Shown one piece after another: positions 12,479 to 22,873 of a stretch of 64,000 nucleotides of DNA. The notes under the pieces are model-generated. The model was not told the DNA's origin and did no database searches. It was given only the letters and a program-made list of their open reading frames with translations. Source of the DNA: Hygrophila difformis (lineage: Eukaryota > Streptophyta > Magnoliopsida > Lamiales > Acanthaceae); the NCBI GenBank assembly GCA_030278955.1, contig JAOANR010000002.1, positions 29,126,057 through 29,190,056 on the forward strand. Direction: 5' to 3'. Each line of letters opens with the position of its first letter. Position 1 is the first letter of the stretch. A program made the position numbers and the translations under genes.

Positions 12479-13627
12479 GTAAGTACTTTGTTTATTATTG
12501 TGACAACCTTTATAGAATCCCTTTGATTCTTCAAAGTATTTACTTGTGTAGTTTAAATACATTATGTATGTCATCTTTACGCTTTGGAACTTGATCATTA
12601 AGATTTTCATTATATGCCTCATGGAAAGCTTCATTTTGAGAAATGTCAATTAGCCTTGTGCATTGATTTTACCCGGTTTATTTTTCCTTTGGTTCATATT
12701 TCTAGGTAGACAAAAAATACTATATGTTCTCCTCTATAAATATTGATTTGTTCTTTTGAGTTTGTGCAGTTACATCTGTTGTTGGTGGCTTAAAGGTTGG
12801 AATTTCTGGGGTAAAGCCAAATCCTGCCAAAACTCCAATTTCATTTTCAACCGTTAGATCAAAATTTCAATTGAATTCCTGTCCGTTGGATCCGTTTGAG
12901 TGGTAATTTGTTTGGTCGGGTTTCGCTTGCTTTCGCCATTTTCCTCTCTTCCTTTCGAAGTGAATGGGTGGACTGGTGGAGTGGTATTCTTTCCGAATCT
13001 TTTTGACCAAAATGAGATTTTTAAGAATTGTTGGGGTCTAATTTAATAGAAGTATTTTAAAAGATTGGAGTGTAGAATTTTTCAAATTTTATAGTTGAGG
13101 TTTACCTTTTGTCAAAGAAATTAGTGTTATCATTTGGGATTTGCTCTAGAAAGTTTACATGATTATTGCCTTAATTATGCTTTTGTTTTTAATACGGCCA
13201 GAACTACTTTATAATATGTCATCAGATGGGAATTTCTTGTGATTAAATGATGGAATAAACCGTGGTTGTGAATCATCTGTTGAAAGCCTTTGATACACAA
13301 GTTGGGCCTATCATCACGGAATTGAGGCATTAGAGGAGATCATGTCTGTGATGAACAGGGAACAACGTGCCCAACTCACTACAATGTTCTCCATGACAAG
13401 CTAGGGTTCTCTCATGATGATATACATGACCTTGTGCACCAACTGTCCTATGTGTAAGAAAAAAACTCAATCAACTTGATTTTGAGTGTGCCATTATGAC
13501 GATAACTTGTCATGATTTATTATATACTTGATTCCTTGGCTTTTGCAGGTATCAAAGAAGCACCACCGCCATCTCAGTTGGTAACAAGCTGTTTTTTATC
13601 CCGATTCTTTATTTCAATTGTTTCTTT
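12479..13627. other. Unresolved 3' part of Helitron 1
   Basis: A possible exon after GTGCAG at about 12770 reads VTSVVGGLKVGISGVK. Positions 12836-12900 carry short phrases such as CCGTTGGATC that also occur near both Helitron 5' ends (about 1730-1790 and 13795-13960), suggesting an older terminal copy. Plus-strand text near 13310-13460 has protein-like stretches with stops (ALEEIMSVMNREQ) that I cannot identify. Confidence 0.3.
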
Positions 13628-13713
13628 TTCCTCCATGGGCAGTTTGTAGACACTAAATACGCTGTGCATCTTCCTCCATGGGCAGTTTGTAGACACTAAA
13701 TACGCTGTGCATC
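13628..13713 (+). repeat. 43-bp tandem duplication at Helitron 1 3' end
   Basis: Two copies, 13628-13670 and 13671-13713, read identically by eye. They contain CCATGGGCAGTTTGTAGAC and AATACGCTGTGCAT. The unit covers the 5' half of the terminal hairpin. Only the second copy continues into the 3' hairpin arm and CTAG, so only that one is a complete terminus. Confidence 0.85.
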
Positions 13714-13929
13714 GCACAGTCCGCCAACTAGTATTAGATATATATATATTACCATTTATAAGGACTGTCCAAATATTTCCAAATCCTATTCAAATCTGGA
13801 CCGTCCATTCCATTCCAATTTGATTTCTGGCCGTTGGATGCCTGGGAGTCTGCGTAGCCGTTGGATCATTGCTCAATTGATATTGGACCGTCCGATCCCG
13901 AAATTCATTCCTGGCCGTCCGATGCTGTC

Positions 13930-14350
13930 ATTTTGGATCGTTGGATCCTCAGTTTCCTTTGCCCTAAACTTTGCACGACCAATTCCTCACTTCGTCTCTG
14001 TTCTCCAACTTTCACTACCATCTCCGTTCCCCATGGCTTCTTCGCGGTATTTCATCCTCCTCAGTTTCGATCCTCAGTTTCTTTGTGTCTACGGATTACA
14101 AATTCGTCACTCTCCCACTCCTCCACGTCCAAATCGGGGTGCCCCCTTCGCGAATCCGGAGCCGCCGCACTCAGCCCAGTGAACGTCGCGCCTCCTCCGG
14201 CCTCCGCAAGCCCTAGCCGCCGCCTTAGCCCTGCGCCCACCCTCCCATCGTTGTCGCCGCCCTCCCTGCGGGAGCCGGCAGCGTCCGACGGCCCCTCTCA
14301 TTCCAGGTGGTTTTGGGGTTCCAGGTCTGAAATTTGCAAACTTTGATTTG
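13930..14350 (+). pseudogene. GC-rich segment, possible captured first exon
   Basis: The 5' part of Helitron 2 changes abruptly from AT-rich to GC-rich. A frame from an ATG at 14033 gives a Pro/Ser/Arg-rich product, as in plant leaders and transit peptides, and stops near 14182. Overlapping frames on both strands are also open, as expected from base composition. No domain is visible. It occupies the same relative place as the GC-rich segment at 1930-2330 in Helitron 1. Confidence 0.25.
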
Positions 14351-14579
14351 GGGCCTGTGAGACCCAAGCCTCAGCTGTGAGCCTCCGCCTTCCCAGAATT
14401 CCCTTGTGTGCGAAACGTTTGCAGGCGTTCTGTCGTTGTCCAGTCGCTCCTATTGTGTTTATTTTACTGTTGGGGCATCGTATCAGTTTTTTTTCATGAT
14501 CTTTATACCCATCCATTGGTATTATTCTTCTATGGCTTTTTTGCAAAAGCTTCGCAGCGGTGATGCCCAAGAACTTCTT

Positions 14580-14722
14580 TTGCAGGGAGGAGTTCCGCTC
14601 GGTCCGAGCAGAACCTATAGCTTTTAACTTATGGCACTTTATTTTGCAGGGAGGAGTTCTGCTCGGTCCGTCTGCTTTGGGATGCAGCCATAAATATCTC
14701 AATACAAAGCCATTATTAAAAC
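14580..14722 (+). pseudogene. Cation/H+ exchanger (CHX-like) fragment
   Basis: After TTTTGCAG at about 14649 the frame reads GGVLLGPSALGCSHKYL. This matches the first conserved membrane segment of plant CPA2-family cation/proton exchangers (CHX type), which move K+ and H+ across endomembranes. A degenerate tandem copy of the same acceptor and coding start lies just upstream (about 14574-14604, GGVPLGPS). The fragment is short, so the family call is moderate. No other exons of the family are seen. Confidence 0.5.
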
Positions 14723-14963
14723 CTAAAATTGTTTATGTATTTGCATCGGTTAGTTCCAAAGCCATTTGACCATATTCGGTTTTTATTGAGATGCTCTCCT
14801 CAAATGGAAGTTTATATTTGTTGAGTAGGGACTAAACGGTTGCATAGACTTATAATTGAATGCTATTTTACTTAATGTGAGTGTTCTCATAATGATAGTG
14901 TTACTAGATATGTCTGATCTTTCTTTTTCTCATCATTTTAATTGACATCTATTTTATATTCAG

Positions 14964-15641
14964 GATGATACTGCATTTAAAAAGCAGAGTGCTCTTTTTG
15001 CTCTTGCCATTTTTGATGTAGTGATGATAAACATGTAAGTGTGTTCTATTCAGTCATTGACATCTTTTTGGGTTGAAACTTGTTTCTTTCTGAGAAGGTC
15101 TGTTGGATAAAATCTTATATTAAGGTGGTGCACTGATATTGGACGTGAGCACGCAACAAATAGGCCCCTTCTAAAAATAGTCTTTCAGGTAAAAACATCA
15201 TCGTGTTTTGCTCACGTGCCTTAGGTGGACAAATTATTGATTTATTTATGTGTTGACAAGGCCATGCTGAGATTATTCAGTCGTCATCGCAAGACCACTT
15301 TCATGTTTGTTATTCGTGATAAAACAATAAAGGTATGTTCTTTATGCTGCTTTTTGGTAGTTTACAGTATACTATATTATCTGTGCTTTCAATCCCATGA
15401 AATATATGAACTTAATAAGGTATGCTTTTTTACACCCCTTCACTGCTGCAGATGCATATCGCGAACTTGAAGACAAAATTAAGGGAAGACATTCAGAAGG
15501 TATGCCGCATGCAAATATTTTGTTCGTTTATTTATGGATCTATATGTGATTGTTTTTAATGCTTCTCCTCTAATTTTCCATATCATTCCCTTTTATAAAA
15601 GATATGGGATAGTGTTCCAAAGCTACAAGCTCAGAAGATAT
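14964..15641 (+). pseudogene. ROOT HAIR DEFECTIVE 3 (RHD3) fragment
   Basis: Five short exons lie in family order: 14964-15034, 15125-15188, 15261-15332, about 15461-15499 and 15602 to about 15641. They encode SALFALAIFDVVMINM, WCTDIGREHATNRPLLKIVF, MLRLFSRHRKTTFMFVIRDK, KLREDIQK and IWDSVPKLQAQK. This is part of the dynamin-like GTPase domain of RHD3/atlastin, an ER membrane-fusion protein needed for a tubular ER network. The G1 P-loop and membrane anchor exons are absent. The segment before KLREDIQK appears shifted out of frame, and the last exon ends without a clear donor. It is a captured, non-coding remnant. Confidence 0.85.
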
Positions 15642-15746
15642 GTGGTTACATAAATGCGTATAAGCACTATATTCACCTATTGAGAAGCTTCTGATTATCT
15701 GAGCCAATGAGAATTATACCTCTTTGCCCTATGATTTTGTACAGGT

Positions 15747-16771
15747 GGTCAGAAGCCTTTTAGTTTGGGTCATAGCGCTCCACCCCCAATTTCATCATCT
15801 GGTGGTTATCCCGGAAGCAAAAAAAATAGAGATACGAAATGGCAGGGTTGGTGTTATTATTAGGAAATGGGGGGAGACCATCAAATACCTTTAGAGTCAG
15901 TCAGGAGCTGAGATTCAAGTCACTAGGGACACAGACTCTGATCCTAATTCTGCTACAAGAGGGGTGGAACTTATGGGTACCCCTGATCAAATAGCCAGGG
16001 CTGAGCAGTTGATAAATGATGTTCTTTCTGAGGTACTATATAAGAATGATACGTTTGTTACTGCTGATCAAATAGCCATTGTAACTTAATTTTAAATTTG
16101 TATTTACTATTTTTTAATTCACACATCAGAACCAATGAGATTTCTTGCTCCTTTGCTGACGATTTTGTTGTTGAAAACTTGAGATTATGCCTTAGATGGA
16201 TCATATTAGTAAAAGTGTTTTATGTAATCAATTTTAATGGTGTGCTGGTGTTGACACAGGCAGAAGCAGGTGGTTCTGGAGGTGCATCTCGGCGGTTAAC
16301 TGGACAACAACCTGGAGCAGATCAGTTTGTGATGCAGGTTCCCAATAATAAGGTAACATTTGTAATTTTATTGGTGGGTTTGATATTTAGAACTTTATTA
16401 GTATTCATTTAGTCGGTTGTAATTTTCAGGTTGGTCTTGTTATTGGTAAAGGAGGTGAAACTATTAAAAATATGCAGGCAAGAACTGGAGCTCGGATTCA
16501 GGTCAGCTTGCCTATTTCTGCACTATTTTGTGGTTTAGGTTTCTATATAGGGCATCTTGTGTTTTTTTTTTACTCTTCACTGGTTAGGTTGCTTTGTGCT
16601 GTTGGAATAATGATTGTTTCCAAGTTACAAGTGTTGATTTTTCCGCTATTGCAGGTTATACCCTTACACTTGCCACCTGGTGATACATCAAAAGAGAGGG
16701 CAGTGCAAATTGATGGAACCAGTGAGCAGATTGAGGCTGCAAAACAATTAGTTGAAGAAGTCATCAGTGAG
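15747..16771 (+). pseudogene. FUBP-like KH-domain protein fragment
   Basis: Exons about 15747-16032, 16260-16352, 16430-16501 and 16655-16771 have intact sites. They encode two KH domains. The first reads VGVIIRKWGETIKYL, a TAG stop (15892-15894), then SQSGAEIQVTRDTD and GTPDQIARAEQLINDVLSE. The second reads VGLVIGKGGETIKNMQAR and IPLHLPPGDTSKERAVQIDG. The family is the plant KH protein related to far-upstream-element binding proteins. The nucleic-acid-binding GxxG loop is GKGG in KH2 but RKWG in KH1. There is also a frame change before KH1. The N-terminal and C-terminal parts are absent. Confidence 0.88.
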
Positions 16772-17167
16772 GTTTGTTTTGTGGTCTCAAAAGTTGATTC
16801 CTTGTGTTTTCCGATACACAATTTGTGCTTGGATATAATTGCTTGGATGTATTGTTGTTTTCTCCAATATGCTTGGTTTTGTTTGGTCTTATGTGTATAA
16901 CAGTGGTTAATTTTTCTGTGTGGCAATGTTTGAATTATTAATATTTCATGATTAATATTTTGATATGTAACTTTATAATTTTGACGCAAGGTACAGTTTG
17001 ATTAGGCTTATTTTTAGTGTTGTTCAGTTAGGTATTTTCTAGCTTCAAAGTTGGTTCAGCCTCCTGATTCTAACTTACTGTGCCTGATGACCTGTAGTCT
17101 TGTATGAATTTGGGTGCTCTATCTGGCCTGACTGTTTTAATAAATCCTGGTATGCTTTTCTCACCAG

Positions 17168-17397
17168 GTTGGGGATTTGTCAAGGATGTATAGGCTCTTT
17201 TCCAAAATTCTTCGTGGTTTGGAGCCAGTTGCAAATATTTGTAAGCATATTTTTTTAGAGTTCTGCTTAAAAAAATCATGCAACTCAGTTTTTACTAATT
17301 TCATAAAACATATTTAATCCTTTCCCAACTGCAGCATGTTACAACCGAAGGTACTGCTCTGGTAAAACAAGCAGAAGATGCTGCAGGCACCAAAAAG
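17168..17397 (+). pseudogene. CULLIN 1 fragment
   Basis: Two exons, 17168 to about 17248 and 17335-17397, encode [20 protein letters not shown], then HVTTEGTALVKQAEDAAGTK. This matches the N-terminal cullin-repeat region of plant CUL1, the scaffold of SCF ubiquitin ligases. The expected CAG/GT donor of the first exon reads CATAT, so correct splicing at that site is lost. The cullin homology domain and neddylation site are not here. The sequence between 16772 and 17167 shows no exon I recognise. Confidence 0.82.
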
Positions 17398-18584
17398 GTT
17401 GGTTTCTTTCCTAAAATATCCTTCAGTTGTTAAGTTGATTTCTTTGTGTGGGACCTGTATTTGGTAACAGGTGCTACTATCATACTATTAAAGCTTCATG
17501 TTTCCTGTTCTCAATTTAGGTTGCAATGGTAATTTATTGAATAAGTAAGAGAGTTTACTCAATATCATTGGGTCTTGGTCTTCATATATCTGGAAGTTTT
17601 CAATTTACTTATCTGATTGAAGAAAAAATAGGACTGCACCCTAAATGGTTTATGCCTTTATTAGATATTGAATACTGACTTTAATTTTCTAAGGTACAAA
17701 TTTCTACAAATTAGAATTATGATTTTGTTTCAATAAAAATCTAGGGAAGAAGGGCCACAATGCCTATCTAACAAGGCTCCATATAATTATTATTATTAAC
17801 AAGATAGTAAAACTAAGGTCCAGTTGAAAAGCTGTTGACAGCCTGCATTTGAAGTGTACACTGATTTTACAAAAACATGATGTTTCTCATGACCTGGTGG
17901 CTTAACTGGCAGGTGTTTTTGTCGGGATGCATATTTGAAGATCCAACATGGCATTTGGGGGCAAATCCCCTAATTTGAACTCCCAAATCCCTGATTTTTA
18001 CCCTACCCATCTCCAACCATTTTTTACTCCTGAATTGAGATCAATTTCTTTCTCTTTCGACCTTGAATTTCAGTAATTTATATATCATCGTCGTCTTCTT
18101 CCCCGTTCATTGCTTTATTTCACGAGCCTGAGCTAATATAGTTTAGGGTTCTTTTACTTGTTTTACTTGTTCATGATGTTAATAGAGAAGCAGAATTGGA
18201 GGCTTCTTTTCTTTAACTTCTATTTTGATTTTATTTGATGAGCTTTTCAGCTTAATATGTTATTTTCTTTGTTTTCTATATGAACACCTGGAATCGTAGT
18301 CATACATTAATTGAATAATTAAGTTATGTTTCTTTATTAATGAGGTACAGGGAAATTCATGCTTGGAATTGTTTGATTCAAAACTAATCTATAACTCCGG
18401 CAAAAAGGTTCAGAAGCTCGGAAATTTTCTTCTCCACTGGTGTAATTGAGGTATACAATTTTCATAATACGTATAATACTGCTGTCGTAATTAAATTAAT
18501 GAATGTAGTGTTGTATAGATTCATTTTCCTGAAAACCCATCTGTATTATGCTTTTCAATATTACAGTTCCATATTCTGCTTCAG
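17398..18584. other. Intronic or junction DNA, no recognised exon
   Basis: AT-rich sequence follows the CUL1 exon to about 17930. Positions about 17940-18130 have the pyrimidine-rich look of a plant 5' leader (CAAATCCCTGATTTTTACCC, then TTTCTCTTTCG). They may be the leader of the response-regulator gene whose receiver-domain start lies at 18600. I found no additional coding exon with family resemblance. Confidence 0.3.
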
Positions 18585-18699
18585 GGTTTTGTTGCTTGGA
18601 AACAAATATGTGCTTCTGGTCTGAGAGTGCTCATTGTGGATGATGACCCTACTTGTTTAGCCATTTTGGATAAGATGCTCAAAAATTTTCTCTATCAAG
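18585..18699 (+). pseudogene. Type-B response regulator receiver-domain fragment
   Basis: The exon contains GLRVLIVDDDPTCLAILDKM, then LKNFLYQ before a GT donor at 18700. This is the first beta strand and acidic pocket (DDD) of the receiver domain of type-B ARR cytokinin response regulators, which act as nuclear transcription factors. The exon with the phospho-accepting Asp and the Myb-like DNA-binding domain are absent. A partial copy of the exon end lies 134 bp downstream (see the repeat at 18684-18864). Confidence 0.75.
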
Positions 18700-18864
18700 G
18701 TATTTGTTTCTTACACTGGTTTGATTTTGTGCCTCTTTTCCACAATTTGCTTGGGGCTTTTGATTGTTTGATCATTACTTGTAAAAAAAATAAAAAAATA
18801 AGAATTTTTTTGTGTAAAAAAATTTTCTCTATCAAGGTATTTGTTTCTTACACTGGGTTGATTG
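18684..18864 (+). repeat. Local direct duplication of the response-regulator exon end
   Basis: About 46 bp (AATTTTCTCTATCAAGGTA, then TTGTTTCTTACACTG) occur at 18684-18728 and again at 18818-18864 with very few differences. The copies include the exon end and splice donor, so the receiver fragment has two potential donors. The DNA between them is T- and A-rich. Confidence 0.8.
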
Positions 18865-18874
18865 TTTTAACAGA

Positions 18875-19110
18875 TTAAATTTTTAGTGTAAAAAAATAAA
18901 AATGGGATATATTTTTTGTTGTATAAATTAAGAATAGGAAATAAAGATTTATAATTGATATTTAAAATTATAAATAGTTAAAATGTGTATTTTTTGCATA
19001 ATTATTTACTTTAATAATGGGTTTGTTGATTCATTCTTTATAAAATTAAAGATTTATTAAAATTTATAATACATAAAGATGTGTATTATATTCTAAAAAA
19101 TAGTATGACT
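18875..19110 (-). mobile_element. Partial hAT-like element copy, inverted relative to 35933-36957
   Basis: The sequence is the reverse complement, with few differences, of about 36530-36770, the AT-rich interior of the hAT-like element after Helitron 2. Landmarks are TTTTTAGTGTAAAAAAATAA, GGGTTTGTTGATTCATTC and ATACATAAAGATGTGTATTA. No GC-rich terminal repeat is visible here, so this is an internal fragment. Confidence 0.75.
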
Positions 19111-19454
19111 CATTGAATAATCATACTCTTAATGTTATGGAAACTAATGTGCTTGTATTTCACCCTGCTACTTCTTGCCCTGAATCTTCATTGTGCCCCT
19201 CAGGTTCAAACTAACACCTACCTTATTAAATTAAAGTTGTAGGTATGTTTTAGATTCGTGTATTTCGCAGTCGTTTCTATTGATTTGAGGGTGTCAGTAA
19301 ATTTCAGCCCTAAGTAAATTTTATATTGTTTGAACTTGGCTTCCTCAGCCCTGCATACTTGCCTTATAAATTAAGTATAACTAAACTTCGTAAAACATAA
19401 TAAGTATCGTATAAGGAAACCATGTGTGCTTACCTACAATTTTTTATTCTTTCT

Positions 19455-19500
19455 CCATGGGCAGTTGTACGTCCCAAATACGCTGTGATCGCACAGCTAA
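19455..19500 (+). mobile_element. Third Helitron 3'-end remnant
   Basis: CCATGGGCAGTTGTACGTCC, then AATACGCTGTGATCGCACAG, match the subterminal sequences at 13628-13731 and 35847-35904. The hairpin is reduced to GCTGTG/CACAGC and CTAA follows at once at 19497-19500. The usual spacer is therefore lost. The PAH fragment starts directly after it, suggesting a junction between captured blocks or an older nested Helitron. Confidence 0.65.
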
Positions 19501-21841
19501 ATTTATATTTCACTCGTTGGATCCATTGAACATCCAAGAGTTTTCAAGGAATGGAGATCAATTAAGTTTCCTTCATGAAGAAACCGTGTCCATGACTGGG
19601 GGAACTATTTACGGCACTTCAGAAAGCAGTGTCACCGAGTGCTTTTCTCAGTCCATTTCTGTTCACCAACCGAATGATTCCCTCCAGGCTCTGGATTCAC
19701 AGAGTGTTGCAATTGCCTCTGTTCCAGACCTTTCAAATAGCTTTCCTGGAGGACAAAAAACATATTTGTCAAATATTCTAGGGTCAGGGATCTCCCAGGA
19801 GGAACAACTCCTCTTTGGTAACCTGGATGATTTTGGTACCACTGATTGCAAACCCTGGAAGTTCAATTGTGCTGATCATGAAGCAAAGGTGTCTGATTTG
19901 TCATTTTCGTCAACAGTTATTGATGGAACTGTGCAGGAAGGAAGATCTTCTATTTTTTCATTAGATCAGTCGGTAATAGATGACTACATAAATTATGTTC
20001 TTTCATCAAGGAGAAGTTCTATATCCATATCCAGTGATGTTGGCATTAGCAAAACTGGCCATGCTCGTCCCAAGGAATTCATTAGGATGGTGAAATCCTT
20101 GCCCACTATGGAGGTAGACAATAATAGTTTTGAAGCAAGTGGCCATGGAGATTCTCTAAACAGTTCATCGTGTCCAGATGCCAAGCCAAGTATAAAAAAT
20201 CATTGCCATTCTTCAAGTGATCTGGTAGGAAAGAATGGACCAGATAACCCATTCCATGGTAAGAAAGTCTGTGTACTTACAGTAACATTAATATTGATGA
20301 CATTTTTCTATAGCAACTGGCAACTGCTATTATTTTCTCATATATCTGACACATGCTTGTTTTTTTTCTAGAATATAGAGTTATTGGAGTTATTTATTTA
20401 TTAATTTTTTTTTTCTTTGGTAAGTTATGTGTTGGATATTTGTGTTAAAGTCATTTGAACTCTTCTACTAAGATATAGTTCATAAAATTTATACTTTCTC
20501 TGGCTTTGGTGCTTTTGATGTTTTTTCGAATCTAAGTGAATATTCACGAGAGATGGTAGTAGATGTTCCCGGTTTTATTCTCTCCTCTCAGTAGTCATCA
20601 GCAATGGCTTAATGACCTTAAGCATTTAATTGCTACAAAAAAAGTTGAAGCATGGCTCAGCTAATGCCTAATGAATTGTTTGAGATATCAATTCATGTAT
20701 TTTCTGGCTTGTAGGTTTTGTCTGTGCTAAGAAAAAATTACTTTCTGCCCAAAGTGTATTTGGGGCTGCAAACCTTGTGCAGTCCTTCAGTAAGTAAAAA
20801 AAGTTATAATATTTGCTGTAAACTGAATGAACACAAGATCTTTTGGACATTAGATATTGAAAATTTGGATGAAAGGCCTCACTAATTTCTTTTGTTAATT
20901 GTTTATAGAAGAAGTCTGAAGTAGGTAGTAGCAATTGCAGCAGAAACTATGTTGTGAATTGTGAATGTTAATGTCTGAGAGAGTTGATGATGCTTCATGC
21001 CAAATTAAATGAGAGATTATAATCAATGTTGACTGTTTTAAGTTCTGTAGGGAAGCTGCCTAGTTCTGGTGAATCATTTGGAAGAAGTAGAAGAGGCTGG
21101 CCTTTCTCTTTTAAGAGATCAAGGACTGTAAGATCTTGTGATATGGACGTGATGGGAAGTGGAAAACTTAGTGAGGTGATGATTCCAAATAACGCTAATG
21201 TCTTGGAAGGAGGAAATGATGTGGGAAAAGCAAAGAAGAAGGTATTAAAGACACTTACTCCAACATCCGAGCAGCTGGCATCTTTGAATTTAAGAGAAGG
21301 GTTGAATAAAGTGGTCTTCACATTCTCAACTGCAATGCTGGGCAATCAACATGTCAATTCTGGTTTTATAAACTCAATAAAACACACTTTCATTGCTATT
21401 GTGTACACTCCTTCGACCTTACCTATTTTTCTCTCTCATGTTTTTGCATTAGCTACTTGCTTTCTATGTGGTTATATTCTTGGCACCCTCCTTAAGAATG
21501 TTTACTTGTCCAGGTTGATGCCCGAATTTTTCTTTGGAGATGGGACACTCAGATTGTGATCTCAGATGTGGATGGAACAATTACCCGGTCAATATTTCAT
21601 TCCCATGTATCCAATTTCCGTACCATTGCAGTGAATTTTGGAATCTCATGTGCTACATACTTTGTGACGCTGGTGTGTCTTATCAATTCCATCTTAAGTA
21701 TTCTCCTAGGTTAGTGCACAAGTGGTCTCCAGTGATCTGATTTCTGTCAAATTGGTCTGTGCTGCAGATCAGATCTTCTAGGTCAGGTGATGCCTTTGGT
21801 TGGTATGGATTGGTCGTAGACAGGTGTTGTTTATTTGTTCC
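19501..21841 (+). pseudogene. Phosphatidate phosphatase PAH (lipin) fragment
   Basis: A long first exon (to 20258) stays open for about 250 codons and carries a low-complexity Ser/Asp-rich middle region. Exon 21051-21352 encodes RSRRGWPFSFKRSRT and TPTSEQLASLNLREG. Exon 21514-21587 encodes [20 protein letters not shown] followed by TITR. Exon 21768 onwards encodes SDLLGQVMPLVGMDWS, then TAG (21817-21819), then TGVVYLF. DVDGT is the HAD catalytic motif of plant PAH1/PAH2, which make diacylglycerol from phosphatidate at the ER. The TAG replaces a likely CAG. The 21051 exon ends CAT/GT instead of CAG/GT. Lipin N-terminal exons and the remaining HAD exons are missing. Linking the first exon to PAH is less certain than the later exons. 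Confidence 0.82.
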
Positions 21842-22873
21842 CAGGTCGCAGGACCCGGTTCGCGGCCACGACGACAGGATTTTCACAAGGTGTTGCTTGA
21901 TGTTTTAATCATTTTTTGTTTGATTCTTTTTCACCAAGGTATTTGTCTGGTACATTTGGGTAGGGATTCTTCTTATGCCCTCCATTTATCACATGTTCAT
22001 GCTTTTAATAAATCCAGCTTACATTTTTTGCACACAACTCTGCAAGTATTCATCTGTTGCGGTCGTCCACCAATTCTCCAACAATGGCGTCGCTCGCTGC
22101 AAATCCAGCTCAGGAGGTAGTTTATTTGAAGTAGCAGCTGTTCGGCTCGTTTCAATTTCACTTGCATTTCTTCTTCAATTGATGGTGTTTATAAATGGAG
22201 TTTGTGTGTTCAGTTTCTAATTGATCTGCACTCTGCATGTGGTTGTAGGCGAGGAAGTCAGCCATTTGCGAGTAGCTACCTTGAATCAGCCTCACTGCTT
22301 GAATGTTATCTCCTTATTATAATCAACCTATTTCTCCGTAATTGCACATATGTATATATGTACATTCAGATTTTCCTTCTGTTATAGGTTGCTTTGATGG
22401 TGAAGCTTCTATAGAAGTCAGAAAAAGATGACGATGCACACCTCTTTCTTATCAAGGTTCTTAATAGTTCACGGCTGAATTACAAAAATGTTTTCGAAAA
22501 TTTTGTGTTTTAATGTTGGGCAAGCACCATATGGATCGCAATTTTCGTTTTAGGGATATGGGCGGGCATTCTCGGCCGGTGGAGACTTGAAAATGTTTTA
22601 CGATGGAAGGATGTCGAGTAAGTCTATTACCAAGGAAGGATTGAATTGTTACATTTGTCTTATTGTATGTTAATGAAGGCGATTTAACTTGCTAAAGTGA
22701 CATTTTTTGTGATTGATTAGAGCATAAAAATGTTGAAGTGGTGTAGAATGTATTGGCTTTGTTACCACATCCACACATATGAGAAAACAGAGGTATATTA
22801 TTTTGATATTAAAAGAGGGGTGTTTATGTTTTTATAGACATTTGGAGAAGGATTGATTTTTGTGGTTTGATGG

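Larger units (their letters stand above)
1684..13731 (+). mobile_element. Helitron 1, gene-fragment-carrying, non-autonomous
   Basis: The 3' end is well supported. CTGTGC (13705-13710) and GCACAG (13714-13719) form a hairpin, followed after a short spacer by CTAG (13728-13731) and a T. This matches the Helitron rule of a subterminal hairpin, a CTRR end and insertion between A and T. The 5' end is inferred from an A followed by TCTATCTACTATTATAAG at 1684; an alternative TC lies at 1688. Inside are exon and intron pieces of at least seven recognisable genes, all on the plus strand, and no Rep or helicase ORF. The element therefore depends on another Helitron for movement. Capture at the DNA level is inferred because introns are kept. 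The 5' boundary is less certain than the 3' one. Confidence 0.7.

Noticed and set aside
3060..22792. A set of intact tandem genes or a biosynthetic cluster
   Set aside because: The fragments come from unrelated cell functions, lack ends and carry stops, frameshifts and broken splice sites. Capture explains them better.
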